Assembly (NCBI GenBank): GCA_003558125.1
Contig: PWMQ01000045.1
Coordinates: forward strand, 21,403 to 85,402
Source: Natronospira sp.
GTDB taxonomy: Bacteria > Pseudomonadota > Gammaproteobacteria > Natronospirales > Natronospiraceae
Reading direction: 5' to 3'
DNA: 64,000 nucleotides
Part shown: one piece after another, positions 1 through 10,149 of the stretch
How positions within the stretch are numbered: position 1 is the stretch's first letter
Layout: each line of letters opens with the position of its first letter
The notes under the pieces: generated by a model
Told to the model about the DNA's origin: nothing
The model's database searches: none
The model's input: only the letters and a program-made list of their open reading frames with translations
Position numbers and translations under genes: made by a program

Positions 1-561
1 GCGGGCTACCAATTCCTTGCCGGTACCACTCTCTCCGATCACCAGCACTGGTCCACTGGCAACAGCCACACTGCTGATTTCCTTGTAGAGGCGTTGCATG
101 GCCTGACTGTCGCCAAGCATGCCGTGAAAATCGTCACCGCTGAACGCCTCCCGGAATCGCTGCACTTCCGAGCGCAGCCGCCGATTCTCCATGACCCGAC
201 TGACGGTCAGCAACAGGTGATCGATATCAATGGGCTTGGTGAGAAACTCGTCTGCGCCTGCCTTGAGGGCCTCTACTGCCTGCTCGATACTGCCAAAGGC
301 GGTGAGAATGACGAAGGATGGAGGATGGGGCATGGCCCTGGCTTCCCGCAAGAGACTCATGCCATCGGCACCAGGCAGCCGAAGGTCGCTCAGCACCAAT
401 TGCGGCTGAAGGCGGGCCAGCAACTCGGCACCCTCCTCGGCCGATTCCGCCACTGCCACCTGCCAACCTTCCTCTTCCAGCTCTTCCCGCATCAGGCGTG
501 CCAGAGAGGCGTCGTCTTCCACCACCAGAATATGCTCGGCTTTTGTCATTATTGCTACCAT
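1..561 (-). CDS. NtrC-family sigma-54 response regulator, 3' end outside the window
   Basis: Partial gene of 187 visible residues. The N-terminus is a receiver domain: acidic pair in VVEDD, phosphoacceptor Asp near residue 59 in LVLSDLRLPG, and the conserved Lys in LTKP. A linker follows, then the start of an AAA+ domain with Walker A GESGTGKE at the window edge. Known members activate sigma-54 promoters after phosphorylation. It lies 12 bp downstream of the histidine kinase gene on the same strand, so the two form a two-component operon. Two in-frame ATGs exist (561 and 549) and neither has a strong ribosome site. The DNA-binding domain is not visible and the target genes are unknown. Confidence 0.9.
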   Translation of the reverse strand, partial: MVAIMTKAEHILVVEDDASLARLMREELEEEGWQVAVAESAEEGAELLARLQPQLVLSDLRLPGADGMSLLREARAMPHPPSFVILTAFGSIEQAVEALKAGADEFLTKPIDIDHLLLTVSRVMENRRLRSEVQRFREAFSGDDFHGMLGDSQAMQRLYKEISSVAVASGPVLVIGESGTGKELVAR

Positions 562-573
562 CTCAATCTCGTG

Positions 574-2112
574 TCAGTCCTGGGAAATCCGCTCAGGCAA
601 TCCAGCGCTCAACGCCTCACCCACATCTTCTGCACGTCGACGCTGAAACGGCAGCCAGACCATGAAAGCGGCACCACCCAGACGACTTTCACTGACATCG
701 ATCCAACCATGATGTTCATTGACGATGCCATGGGCTACCGCCAAACCCAGGCCTGTGCCTTCACCTACTGACTTGGTGGTAAAGAAGGGCTCGAACAAGC
801 GGGATCGGTTCTCCAGGTCAATCCCCTTGCCGTCATCCTCCACCAGAAAGCGGATCCCTTCATCCTCTTCCCGGCAGGACAACCTGACCTGGCTGACCGC
901 TTCAGCCTGAACTGCATTGCGGAGCAAGTTCACAAAAACCTGTTCTATCCGAATCCGGTCGACTTCCACCGTCCGGTCCGGAGTGTCCTCAGAGACTTCA
1001 AGGCTGATATCCGAAGCCTCGGCCAATTCACGAACCCGATCCAGACAGCCGCCAAGCAGTTCCCCCGCCGGCACCGGTTTACGCTCCCGGCTGGAGGCAC
1101 GACCGAAATCCAGCAATTGGCGCACGATATGACTCATGCGCTGGACCTCGCTGCGAACATCCTCCAAATTGCCCCGCTGGCGCTGATCCAGCCCCTCATC
1201 TCGCAGCACCCGCCGGGCGCGACCATCAACGACCGACAGCGGCGCTCCCAGCTCATGGGCAATACCGGCGGCAAGGCGTCCAATGGCGGCGAGTTTCTCG
1301 GAATGCCGGAGGCGCTCTTCCAGCTCCAACTGGGCACTGCGCCGCTGCTGAATCTCCCGCTCCGCTCGCTCCACTGCATCGAGCATGGTATTGAGGGAAC
1401 GGGCCAGCATCGCCAATTCACGGGGCCCGTCCATTTCCGCACGCACTCCGCGTTCCCCGCGCTCCACACGGGCCATGGCAGCAGTGAGCCGTCCCAGATG
1501 GCGGCCCACCGCGCGGTGATGGCCGAGCATTACCAACAGAAGTACGACGACAGTGCCCGCCAGCAGCCCAGCCAGCATCTGGCGCTGCACCTGGCGCATG
1601 TGTTCTTCAAAATCACTGGCACGGCGTGTGACCTGAAGCCAGCCAATAATTTGCCCGGTCGCCTCGTCGGCCAGGGCCACATAATGGGAATAGACATCAC
1701 GCCCATCGATTTCTTCGTATTGACCGGCATCCTCATCCGGCGTCACGGTAACATCGTGAACGAAATCCGGCTCCTGACGGGGACGTACGGCACCGACGGC
1801 GGCGATCTGTTCGCCTTCGGCGTCGTAAACGAAAGCACCATAGACCTGGTCCAGTTGAAACACGGACTCCAACGCCTGATGCACTGAACCACGTCGATCC
1901 CGCTCCATGCTGTAGCTCACAGGCAGCCGAATCGCCTGGGCAATCAGCTCGACATCCTCCTGCATGCGCTGCTCGGCCCGCTGCTCCATGGTGGCCAGCA
2001 CCGCCGTCATGGTCAGCAGCACCGCCACCAACAGTGGGACCACGATGCCAAAGACCAGTCGGGCACGCAGACTGAGGCGAAATCCGGCCAATAGCCGGGA
2101 CATCCATTGCAT
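574..2112 (-). CDS. Membrane sensor histidine kinase, partner of the NtrC-type regulator
   Basis: 512 residues. One membrane helix lies at about 17-41, followed by an extracytoplasmic region of roughly 130 residues. A second helix at about 175-197 (LAGLLAGTVVVLLLVML) leads into a HAMP segment. The phosphoacceptor His is in GIAHELGAPLS, of the NtrB/ZraS style, and the ATPase boxes are NLLRNAVQAE, DDGKGID and GTGLGLAV. The kinase would phosphorylate the adjacent regulator. The extracytoplasmic domain has no motif I recognise, so the signal is unknown. An in-frame ATG three codons in (2103) is an alternative start. Confidence 0.93.
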   Translation of the reverse strand: MQWMSRLLAGFRLSLRARLVFGIVVPLLVAVLLTMTAVLATMEQRAEQRMQEDVELIAQAIRLPVSYSMERDRRGSVHQALESVFQLDQVYGAFVYDAEGEQIAAVGAVRPRQEPDFVHDVTVTPDEDAGQYEEIDGRDVYSHYVALADEATGQIIGWLQVTRRASDFEEHMRQVQRQMLAGLLAGTVVVLLLVMLGHHRAVGRHLGRLTAAMARVERGERGVRAEMDGPRELAMLARSLNTMLDAVERAEREIQQRRSAQLELEERLRHSEKLAAIGRLAAGIAHELGAPLSVVDGRARRVLRDEGLDQRQRGNLEDVRSEVQRMSHIVRQLLDFGRASSRERKPVPAGELLGGCLDRVRELAEASDISLEVSEDTPDRTVEVDRIRIEQVFVNLLRNAVQAEAVSQVRLSCREEDEGIRFLVEDDGKGIDLENRSRLFEPFFTTKSVGEGTGLGLAVAHGIVNEHHGWIDVSESRLGGAAFMVWLPFQRRRAEDVGEALSAGLPERISQD

Positions 2113-2137
2113 GGGATCACCGTTTGCTTGAGCAATG

Positions 2138-2152
2138 TCTCACATTGTGACA
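2138..2152. promoter_or_regulatory. Short palindrome in the kinase/ankyrin divergent promoter region
   Basis: The 152-bp divergent gap contains TCACA-T-TGTGA at about 2140-2150. It is a perfect 5-1-5 dyad about 30 bp upstream of the kinase start. It could bind a transcription factor, but at this length chance is a real alternative. Confidence 0.25.
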
Positions 2153-2263
2153 TTTTTGGGCCTGCAACTCAGCCCACCGCCCCGTGTGACCTCTTCAGGC
2201 CTTCCCCGTTCAGCAACAGCGATGACTTGATACAATGCCGGACCCGTTTCCGGGAGCCAGGCC

Positions 2264-2920
2264 ATGACACCCGACGAACAAGCGATTATCTATTGCATTC
2301 AGAACCAGGACAGCAGTGAGCTGGCCAGCTTACTGGCGGCCAACCCGGGCCTGGCCGATACCCGCACGGATGCGGGCGTCAGTGCCCTGATGCTTGCCCT
2401 CTATACCGGCCAACGACACCTGGCCCGCAGTATTGCTGCTCACCGGATGGGGCTGGATATTTTTGAAGCATCCGCCCTGGGTGTCCGAGCAGTCATTGAG
2501 CGCAGTCTGGAAATGGATCCCGATGCGGTGATGCACATCAGCGCCGACGGTATGAGCCCCTTGCATTTCGCCGCCCGTTTCAATCAGCCGGATATCTGCG
2601 GCCTGCTACTTGACCGAGGCGCCAACCCGGACTTTGTGAGTGAAAACCCCCTCGCCTTTACGCCCCTTCACGCGGCCGTGGCAGGGGCCAGCCTGGAGAG
2701 TACGGAACTGATCCTGGATGCCGGCGCCAGCGTGGACCGCCGTCAGGGAGATGGCCTGACAGCATTGATGGCGGCCGCCGGAACCGGGCAAATTGAGATG
2801 GTTGCCTTGTTGCTTGATCACGGCGCCGATTCCGACGCCAGGAGCGAACAAGGCCTGCGGGCCGCGGAACTTGCCATCGATCAGGGGTTCGACGAAGTCG
2901 CGGACATCCTCGGAGCGTGA
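2264..2920 (+). CDS. Ankyrin-repeat protein
   Basis: 218 residues without signal peptide or membrane helix, so probably cytoplasmic. The second half is clear ankyrin repeats, for example DGMSPLHFAARFNQPDICGLLLDRGAN, AFTPLHAAVAGASLESTELILDAGAS and DGLTALMAAAGTGQIEMVALLLDHGAD (motifs shown in part by their cores TPLHAA and LLLDHGA). The N-terminal part is a weaker repeat. Such proteins bind partner proteins; no enzymatic domain is visible. GGGAG lies nine bases before the ATG. It is transcribed away from the two-component operon and stands alone. Confidence 0.88.
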   Translation: MTPDEQAIIYCIQNQDSSELASLLAANPGLADTRTDAGVSALMLALYTGQRHLARSIAAHRMGLDIFEASALGVRAVIERSLEMDPDAVMHISADGMSPLHFAARFNQPDICGLLLDRGANPDFVSENPLAFTPLHAAVAGASLESTELILDAGASVDRRQGDGLTALMAAAGTGQIEMVALLLDHGADSDARSEQGLRAAELAIDQGFDEVADILGA

Positions 2921-3103
2921 TACAGGTGGACATGTCACAGCGTGCCACACCCTTGAGTGGCCCACAGAGTCCGGCTGCCTGCCGCATGCAAAACACTAAC
3001 CAACTGAATTTCCTGGATTTCCCCCCAAGTCTCGTCTTGCCGGCAATATCTGGCATGGCATCTGCAAAGAAAAAGGCAGATACCAAAGCGACAGGAGGAA
3101 ACC

Positions 3104-3535
3104 ATGTCACAACCACGTTATACCCTTCTCGCCACGCTGATCCTTGGTCTGGCAACCAGTCCTTATGCTTTGGCCCAGGATGCGGGGCAAGCCGGACAAC
3201 AGGCACCTGATATCACACCCGAGGAAGAAGGCGCGGGTGATTTGCCGGAAGTGGACATTGATGTGGATGATGGCGAACTGGAGCGCTTTGTCGAAGCCTA
3301 TGAAGCCATCGCAGCAATTCGCCGCGACACCGCTGAGCGCGTTCAACAGGCCGACGACAGCGATGAAGCCACGCGCCTCCACAAGGAGGGGCATGACAAG
3401 AAGCTATCTGCCATTGAGGAAGCCGGACTCGTACTGGAAGATTACAATGAAATTCTCGGCGCCAAGCGAGCTGACCCGGAAACCCGGGACCGTTTCATGA
3501 GCATGCTTGCGGAGTACCGCAGTGATGCCCACTAA
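3104..3535 (+). CDS. Secreted DUF4168-domain protein
   Basis: 143 residues. A signal peptide (YTLLATLILGLATSPYALAQ) is followed by an acidic stretch and a helical domain. The pattern FVEAYEAIAAIRRDTAERV and DYNEILGAKRADPETRDRF resembles DUF4168, a periplasmic helical family of unknown role. A strong ribosome site (AGGAGGAAACC) sets the start. A good terminator follows 33 bp after the stop, so it is a single-gene unit. Confidence 0.8.
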   Translation: MSQPRYTLLATLILGLATSPYALAQDAGQAGQQAPDITPEEEGAGDLPEVDIDVDDGELERFVEAYEAIAAIRRDTAERVQQADDSDEATRLHKEGHDKKLSAIEEAGLVLEDYNEILGAKRADPETRDRFMSMLAEYRSDAH

Positions 3536-3568
3536 CGATTGCTGAAACAGGGTATGGTCCACCCTGAG

Positions 3569-3593
3569 AGGCCCGCTACGGCGGGCCTTTTTT
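3569..3593 (+). terminator. Rho-independent terminator after the DUF4168 gene
   Basis: Arms AGGCCCGC and GCGGGCCT form an 8-bp stem with a TACG loop, followed by six T. Confidence 0.9.
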
Positions 3594-3595
3594 GA

Positions 3596-6500
3596 TCATG
3601 AGGCAACGTCCAGACGAGAGCGGTGTTTCAGCATCTCAGCCATCTCATCAGCGGGAACCGGACGACTGAACAGAAATCCCTGCATTTCCTGACATCCTCT
3701 CTGACGCAGGAACTGAAGCTGCTCACGCGTTTCCACACCCTCGGCCACGATCCTTAGATTGAGGTTATGCCCCATGTCAATTACCGCTGCGGTAATCGCC
3801 ATGTCATCGGGGTCATCTGGGATATCGGAGACAAAGGATTTGTCGATCTTCAGCTTGTCGATGGGAAAGCGCTTCAGATAACTGAGACTGGAATAACCGG
3901 TTCCGAAATCATCGATACACAACCCGACTCCGAGGCGGCTTAACTGACTCAGCATGCGGACACTTTCTTCCACCTCTTCCATGACAGTACCTTCTGTCAG
4001 CTCCAGCACCAGATACTCCGGCGAGACCCCGGAGCCGGCCAGTGCTTGTTGAATATGATTCCTAATATCCCTCCGGCGAAACTGCATGGGCGAAAGGTTC
4101 ACTGAGACCGGAATAAGTGGGAGACCCTCTTCCTGCCACTCCTGGATCTGCTGACAGGCTCTTGTCAAGACCCAGTCGCCGATCTCAATGATCATGCCAG
4201 TCTGCTCGGCAACGGGAATGAACACATTGGGTGAGATCAGCCTACCCTCATGACGCCAGCGCACCAAAGCCTCTACCCCAATGATCTCTCCAGTTTCCAG
4301 ACTCAATTGAGGCTGGTAGTAGAGCACGAACTCCTGCCGCTGAATCGCTCGCCGCAGCTGATTCTCCAGAGATAACCTTTCCCAGGCTTGCACGCTAAGA
4401 TCATGGGTAAAGAACTGAAAATTGAAACGCCCCCGCTCCTTCGCCTGATACATGGCGGCATCCGCGTTCCGAATCAGCTCGTCAATTTCTTCGGCATCAT
4501 CCGGATAAATACTGATTCCGATACTGGGCGTCACATGCAACTCATGATTCCCAATCCGGTATGGCTCTCCCAGAGCGGAAAGCAGCTTGGTGGCAACCTG
4601 TGCTGCCTCATTGGCTTCTCCGATCTCTGGCAAGAGAACGATAAACTCGTCCCCTCCCTGCCGACTGACGGTATCTTCGGCGCGTGTTTCAGACTGGAGC
4701 CGTCTTGAAACCTCGGAAAGCAAACGGTCACCCACTGCATGCCCAAGTGAGTCATTTACATTCTTAAAGCGGTCCAAATCAATAAACAGAATACCAGCCA
4801 GGTAGCCATGACGTTTTGCCTTGGCCAGCGCCTGATGCATGCGATCGCGCAACATGGTCCGATTGGGCAAACCGGTCAGCGTATCGTAATGGGCAAGATA
4901 ATTGATCTTCCGTTCTGCTTCCTTTCTTTCGGTGATATCAGAAATCACACCATCGAGATAAATGATCCGTCCGGAATCACCTTTAAGGGCAACCGCATTG
5001 TTCAACGCCACGAAGCGAGAACCATCGCGACGCATGAAATCAACTTCCTCGTCCCTGTAATGCCCATATTCCTTGAGATGCTCTTGCAGCTCTTCCCGCC
5101 TTTCCCTGGAGCAATAATGGATAGGTGCCGGGACCTGCATCATTTCCTCAGGCGAATCGTAACCAAACATTTCCGCCAAGGCGCTATTGACGTATTCCAA
5201 CTCGCCTTCCGGTGTACTTCTATATATTCCCTCTGAAATATTGTCGGTTATGGAAACAAGGAGCCGGCGGTTATGGTCAAGCGCTTCCTCTGTCTCCTGT
5301 CGCTCAAAGGCATTGCCAAGACTGGCCGCGGCAGCCATAAGCGCTGACACCTGGCTCTCCGGCCAACTTCGCTCTTGATGACAGTCATCGAAGCCAATAT
5401 GCCCCATGAAACCATCCCGAAGCATAATGGGCACCAGCAATAACGATTTGATATCCTGAGACTCTAGAATCTCCCTGGCAGACTCTCCAAGATTCCGAGG
5501 CATTGCACGGACCGGACGTCCCTGATTCAGACTGTCATACCACTCCTCGGGCAACAGGGAATAAAGGAGGTTTTGCATATCCGGATTGTCAATCTCCGGC
5601 GTGACCCCTCCTGCAACCCACTCATATCGCATGGAGTGCGCGGGCAGCCCCGTTTGCGGATGCGGATGATTGACGAATATATATGCCCGATCGACGCCAG
5701 CAGCCCGTCCCAGCAGTGATAACATCTCCTCCACGGCCGCATCGAACTGGCGCGGCGCAATCAAATGGGACAGGCTCTCCGCAATGGCTCCCAACAGGCG
5801 ATCCCGCTGACCCAGCTCAACCTCCCAAGCCTTGCGGTCACTGACATCCTGAATAAACGCCAGGAAATACTGCGGCTCCCCCTCGTCGTTTCTTACCAGA
5901 GAAACATTGAATTCGGACCAAATGGTCTCCCCAGTCCTGCTCTGCAGCCGAGCCTCCAGCCACGCAGACTGCACCGTCCCGGCGATCAGAGACTGCAATT
6001 CATTTTCCAGGTTCCACTGATCATCAGGGTGAACAAACTCCAATACCGGCCGTCCGACCATTTCCTTTTCATCCACCCCCAACAGACTTCCCAGTCTGGG
6101 CGTAGCGCGAGACCAGCGTCCATCTATATCCACATGGGTAACCATGATCAGGGAAAGCTCTTCGGTTCGCTTGCGCTGCGCCTCACTCTCTCCCCAGGCC
6201 CGAGTCATCTGTTCGGCCAGTTCCTCGGCCCTGTAGCGGGTCTGATAACCATTGCGAACCAGGAAAACGAGCAAAACACTGACCAGCCAGCTGGCGACCA
6301 GTACGGCATAGGGGAAAGGTCCTGGGTGAAACGACCGGCTGAGCTGCAACTCCCATTGCCGATTTCCAGCCTCCAGGGTACCAATGACGCTCACCCCTCC
6401 TTCCAAGTTCTGATCGGCCCGGTTATCGAAAATGGGTGTTGGTCCGTCATCTACACCACGATCGTTTACCGTCAAATGGTAGGAGTCCAGCCTCTCTTCG

Positions 6501-7240
6501 AGACCGGCGAAAAGGCTCTCAGTGCTTAGCGTTATCGCAAGCCATCCAAACAGGGCCTGATCAGGCCCCCGGCCTTCCATGAATAAAGGGGAAACGAATA
6601 TCATACCCGGAATAAGACGCTCTTCAGGAAATTCCGTTTCGTTGCCGGCCGGAGAAAACTGCAGGGGCGCGGATAGCACGGGTTCTTCAAGGCTTGCCGC
6701 CTGGAGTAGAGCATCCCGGGGCGTACCCGCCTGGCATGCATCGTAGCCTGGCTGCCCGCCGCCTGGTGCCGACGAATAGGTGATCACACAGAGGAAATCT
6801 CTCCCTGAATCACTGATCACAGCGAAATCAGAGTCCAGCTGCGCTTGAATTTCAGTTTCGAAATCATGAACCTCATCTGGCGACAGATGTCGCAGGAGGT
6901 TGAGGCTATCGACCTGGGGATAGTTGAATTCAAGATTGAGACGCCTAACAAACTGCTCCCAGGCGTTGGCATCAGGTGGGCCAATATACTCAAGGGATGC
7001 AGACGACGCCCTCAGAAGGGAGAGATAACGTCCGGTGCGGGCTTCCAGCTCTCGCTGCACAACACCGAGGCGGGTATGCAGCTCACTGGTCTGCTCCACT
7101 CGCTCGGCCTCAAGGGCGAGACGCCAGGCACCAAAGCCCAGAGCCAATAAAACAAGCAACAAGGTCAACAACAAGGCAGTCTGCACGGGTCTTTCGCCCA
7201 TGCCTGATGACCGGCTTCCGCTGTTTTCGACTGGCCGCAT
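3596..7240 (-). CDS. Membrane-bound CHASE-PAS-GAF-PAS-GGDEF-EAL cyclic-di-GMP enzyme
   Basis: 1214 residues from an ATG at 7240; the frame extends 19 codons further upstream without a better start. Order: membrane helix (about 15-40), CHASE-like extracytoplasmic sensor (about 60-290), second helix (YAVLVASWLVSVLLVFLV), PAS, GAF, PAS, GGDEF, EAL. Both catalytic domains look intact. The cyclase has DTLTGLPNR and GGDEF, with an inhibitory RxxD (RAED) five residues before it. The phosphodiesterase has EALVRW and DDFGTGYSS. It may make or break cyclic-di-GMP depending on its inputs. The neighbours give no clue to the signal. Confidence 0.93.
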   Translation of the reverse strand: MRPVENSGSRSSGMGERPVQTALLLTLLLVLLALGFGAWRLALEAERVEQTSELHTRLGVVQRELEARTGRYLSLLRASSASLEYIGPPDANAWEQFVRRLNLEFNYPQVDSLNLLRHLSPDEVHDFETEIQAQLDSDFAVISDSGRDFLCVITYSSAPGGGQPGYDACQAGTPRDALLQAASLEEPVLSAPLQFSPAGNETEFPEERLIPGMIFVSPLFMEGRGPDQALFGWLAITLSTESLFAGLEERLDSYHLTVNDRGVDDGPTPIFDNRADQNLEGGVSVIGTLEAGNRQWELQLSRSFHPGPFPYAVLVASWLVSVLLVFLVRNGYQTRYRAEELAEQMTRAWGESEAQRKRTEELSLIMVTHVDIDGRWSRATPRLGSLLGVDEKEMVGRPVLEFVHPDDQWNLENELQSLIAGTVQSAWLEARLQSRTGETIWSEFNVSLVRNDEGEPQYFLAFIQDVSDRKAWEVELGQRDRLLGAIAESLSHLIAPRQFDAAVEEMLSLLGRAAGVDRAYIFVNHPHPQTGLPAHSMRYEWVAGGVTPEIDNPDMQNLLYSLLPEEWYDSLNQGRPVRAMPRNLGESAREILESQDIKSLLLVPIMLRDGFMGHIGFDDCHQERSWPESQVSALMAAAASLGNAFERQETEEALDHNRRLLVSITDNISEGIYRSTPEGELEYVNSALAEMFGYDSPEEMMQVPAPIHYCSRERREELQEHLKEYGHYRDEEVDFMRRDGSRFVALNNAVALKGDSGRIIYLDGVISDITERKEAERKINYLAHYDTLTGLPNRTMLRDRMHQALAKAKRHGYLAGILFIDLDRFKNVNDSLGHAVGDRLLSEVSRRLQSETRAEDTVSRQGGDEFIVLLPEIGEANEAAQVATKLLSALGEPYRIGNHELHVTPSIGISIYPDDAEEIDELIRNADAAMYQAKERGRFNFQFFTHDLSVQAWERLSLENQLRRAIQRQEFVLYYQPQLSLETGEIIGVEALVRWRHEGRLISPNVFIPVAEQTGMIIEIGDWVLTRACQQIQEWQEEGLPLIPVSVNLSPMQFRRRDIRNHIQQALAGSGVSPEYLVLELTEGTVMEEVEESVRMLSQLSRLGVGLCIDDFGTGYSSLSYLKRFPIDKLKIDKSFVSDIPDDPDDMAITAAVIDMGHNLNLRIVAEGVETREQLQFLRQRGCQEMQGFLFSRPVPADEMAEMLKHRSRLDVAS

Positions 7241-7398
7241 CTGGATGCCCCTGGTGAGTTGGCGCCCTCCTGGCCGTAAGACCTCACCGCATGACACTCA
7301 CTCCGGGCTTCCCAGCCTCGGCCCCTTTTTCCCCAAGTCTAATCCATTCTCCTCTTCCTGCACCAATCCATCCCCCAATCTCGGCTTCCCCAGTAATT

Positions 7399-8610
7399 TC
7401 AAGGCCTCGGAAGCCGCCCGCCACCGCAGTCTTCACCTTCAAGGAAAGCCAACACCGCTTCGGTCATGGCCAGAGTCCGGGTGCCAATATCCACTGTGAG
7501 GAAATAATGGTCAGCACCACTCTCTACCAGACTAATCTGCCCCGCAACCTTGGTGTACATCAGTGGCGCCAAGCCGTCATTGGGTCCGTACCGAGCAAGA
7601 AAACGGTGACGTCCCCTGGCACCTTCGCTGACCTGCGTAGTCATGGGTACGGCCACATAATTGATCACAGGGAGGTTTTCTGGGAGTCGAGCCTTTTCCA
7701 GACGCTCTCTACTTCGGTCAGTTCGCAGGGAATGGAGGCTATTCCAGTTCCAACCATAGCGAAGAAAGACGAGACGAGCCATCAGGTTCCTGGGAAATCG
7801 GGTCCATTGATCCGCCAGTGGCGTCCCGCCCAGGACCCCGCCGGCATTGACCCAGGCGACTACCGCTTCGCCCTCTTCCGGCGTCAATAATGTCCCCAGG
7901 GCCCAGTGGACCTCCGCAGCCGATTTACTGGCGCTCACAACGATCAGGTTCAAATCCGTGCCCTGATAGTCGCGTATGGCATCGGCCAGCATCTCCGCAT
8001 TGGATTCCACGCTGCCATCCTGCGGCGTGGGCACGAAATGGTACTCCAGGGGTGTGTGATCCAGGCTGGCACGGGTACGGGCGAAATCCGCTTCGGTCTG
8101 GGCATTATCCTCATACAGCCAGCCAGGGGCGAACAGGATCTTGTAGTTATCGGCGGCGTTGAATATCAGCAGATCCCGCAAGTCATCGGCGGAACGTAAA
8201 CCCTGGCTGGCTTCAGTAACACAGGCCTGCCAGTGGCGATTACCTTCACCAGCGCGTATGTGGCGGGCAAACATCAGGGCTGCCAGATCGACAGAGTCCG
8301 TTGCCCGGGTCACCTCGCCAAGGAGCGCCTGGGACAAGCCCTCATCGGACAGTCGAGACTCAAACTCTGCGATTTTTTCGTACCAGCCGTCGGGGTGTAC
8401 ATCCGGATAATCTTCCAGATAATAGCGGGCAATGGGTGAATCCAGTTTCGCAGTGAAGGTCTCCTCGGCCAGTAATCCACTGGCCGGATAAGCTTGATCC
8501 AGCCGGCCCTGGCTGCAAGCAGCCAGGGCAAACAGGCATGGAAAGAGGAGAAAGGAGTTGCGTACAGCTATAAGAAAATCAGCATTCCGGGACGTTGACG
8601 GCCAGACCAC
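7399..8610 (-). CDS. Predicted lipoprotein of unknown function
   Basis: 403 residues. The N-terminus carries a lipoprotein signal ([16 protein letters not shown], lipobox Cys at residue 32). The mature protein is soluble and mixed alpha/beta, with no active-site motif I can name. The segment [19 protein letters not shown] looks like a beta strand followed by a serine-containing turn, so an alpha/beta-hydrolase-like fold is possible but unproven. The start overlaps the 3' end of sdaA by 32 bp and no closer start codon precedes the signal peptide. It probably shares the sdaA transcript. Confidence 0.75.
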   Translation of the reverse strand: MVWPSTSRNADFLIAVRNSFLLFPCLFALAACSQGRLDQAYPASGLLAEETFTAKLDSPIARYYLEDYPDVHPDGWYEKIAEFESRLSDEGLSQALLGEVTRATDSVDLAALMFARHIRAGEGNRHWQACVTEASQGLRSADDLRDLLIFNAADNYKILFAPGWLYEDNAQTEADFARTRASLDHTPLEYHFVPTPQDGSVESNAEMLADAIRDYQGTDLNLIVVSASKSAAEVHWALGTLLTPEEGEAVVAWVNAGGVLGGTPLADQWTRFPRNLMARLVFLRYGWNWNSLHSLRTDRSRERLEKARLPENLPVINYVAVPMTTQVSEGARGRHRFLARYGPNDGLAPLMYTKVAGQISLVESGADHYFLTVDIGTRTLAMTEAVLAFLEGEDCGGGRLPRP

Positions 8611-9949
8611 CCTGGGAAGTCTCCTTGTAAATGCTCTTCATGTCGTTGCCCGTCTGGCGCATGGTCCGAATGACCTGATCCAGGGACACTTTGTGCTGAC
8701 CATCCCCGCGCATGGCCATGCGTGAGGCGTTGATGGCCTTGAGCGATCCCATGGCATTGCGTTCAATACAGGGGATCTGCACCAGGCCACCCACTGGATC
8801 ACAGGTAAGACCCAGATTGTGTTCCATGCCAATTTCAGCGGCATTTTCCACTTGCGACAGGCTGCCACCAATTGCCTCCGTGAGCCCGGCCGCAGCCATG
8901 GAGCATGCCACCCCGACCTCACCCTGACAGCCCATCTCGGCACCGGAGATACCGGCATTTTTCTTATACAGAATCCCAATCGCCCCGGCAGTAAGCAGGA
9001 AGCGGATAACCCCTTCATCCGAGGCGTCGTCTACAAATCGATTGTAGTAGTGCAGTACCGCCGGAATGATTCCCGCCGCACCATTGGTAGGAGCGGTTAC
9101 CACTTGACCACCAGCGGCATTTTCCTCATTCACTGCCAGGGCAAAGACATTGACCCAGTCCAGCAGGTCCAGATGTTCGTCGGCATTCTGTTCCTGTAGC
9201 TCTCGATACAAACGAGGCGCCCGCCGTCGAACTTCCAATCCGCCCGGCAGATTCCCCTCGACGCGGAACCCCCGTTGAGTACACTCTTGCATGACCTGCC
9301 AGATCGCCAGCAACTCTTGGCGAACCGTGTCTTCATCCCGCCAGATCTTCTCGTTCTCCAGCATCAGGGCCCAGATGGACATATTGTTGTCACGGCATTG
9401 GGCAAGCAGTTCTTCAGCCGTGTTGAAGGGATGGGGAATCGGTGCTTGATCGTCACTGGCTCCATCGCCCTCTTCTTCGTGTTCACGGACAACAAAGCCA
9501 CCACCAATGGAATAGAAGATCTCCTCGTGAACGACGCCTCCATCGGCATCAAACGCCACCAGCCCCATCCCATTGGAATGCCGGGGCAGACGTTCGCCCT
9601 TGTGAAACTCAATCTTCTCCGCTGGATCGAAAGCGATCTCATGCTGTCCCAATAGTTTGATACGTTTGGCCTGCCGAACCGCTGCCAACATGTCATCGAT
9701 GGCGTCGGGATTGACATCCCGGGGCGTCTCGCCAAGCAGCCCCAGAATCACGGCCTTGTCCGTGCCGTGCCCCACACCGGTCAGCGCCAGTGAACCATAG
9801 AGCTTGACGACCACCTGGGCGGTACGTTCCAGCCCGCCCTTCTCCACCAGGTCTTCACAGAAGGCCAACGCCGCCCGCATGGGCCCCACGGTATGGGAAC
9901 TGGACGGCCCGATGCCAATCTTGAACATGTCGAATACGCTGACTGCCAC
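8579..9949 (-). CDS. sdaA: L-serine ammonia-lyase (L-serine dehydratase)
   Basis: 456 residues, the usual length for the single-chain iron-sulfur enzyme. It converts L-serine to pyruvate and ammonia in the cytoplasm. Seen: N-terminal [16 protein letters not shown], glycine-rich [14 protein letters not shown], and a C-terminal cysteine set in [15 protein letters not shown] and nearby [18 protein letters not shown] that would hold the 4Fe-4S cluster. The start is GTG with GGAG upstream. It fits the amino-acid catabolism theme of this half of the window. Confidence 0.96.
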   Translation of the reverse strand: MAVSVFDMFKIGIGPSSSHTVGPMRAALAFCEDLVEKGGLERTAQVVVKLYGSLALTGVGHGTDKAVILGLLGETPRDVNPDAIDDMLAAVRQAKRIKLLGQHEIAFDPAEKIEFHKGERLPRHSNGMGLVAFDADGGVVHEEIFYSIGGGFVVREHEEEGDGASDDQAPIPHPFNTAEELLAQCRDNNMSIWALMLENEKIWRDEDTVRQELLAIWQVMQECTQRGFRVEGNLPGGLEVRRRAPRLYRELQEQNADEHLDLLDWVNVFALAVNEENAAGGQVVTAPTNGAAGIIPAVLHYYNRFVDDASDEGVIRFLLTAGAIGILYKKNAGISGAEMGCQGEVGVACSMAAAGLTEAIGGSLSQVENAAEIGMEHNLGLTCDPVGGLVQIPCIERNAMGSLKAINASRMAMRGDGQHKVSLDQVIRTMRQTGNDMKSIYKETSQGGLAVNVPEC

Positions 9950-9976
9950 AATAAGAACTCCGTTCTTTTGGAGATG

Positions 9977-10147
9977 AAAGTGAACAGTTCCCAGTGAACA
10001 GCGGGCCGTACCTACTCAACCGCTGTCCATTTCCTGAAAGGCCATTGCCGACTGGAGCCTTGAGTGCACTGGTATCTTGCCAAAGCGGCACTCTATCTCC
10101 GAGGGCACGGCCCACTGTTCACTTTCATCTGTTCACTGTTCACTTTA
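9977..10147. repeat. Palindromic intergenic element, 14-nt GTGAACAG-type arms
   Basis: This element fills the gap between sdaA and putA. The left arm holds AGTGAACAGTTCCC followed by GTGAACAG and GGGCCGTACC. The right arm is the inverse: GGCACGGCCC, then CTGTTCACT three times. The roughly 95-bp core between them has no reading frame. The same architecture recurs at 55057-55230. The right arm begins 3 bp beyond the putA stop codon (minus strand). Confidence 0.85.
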
Positions 10148-10149
10148 TC

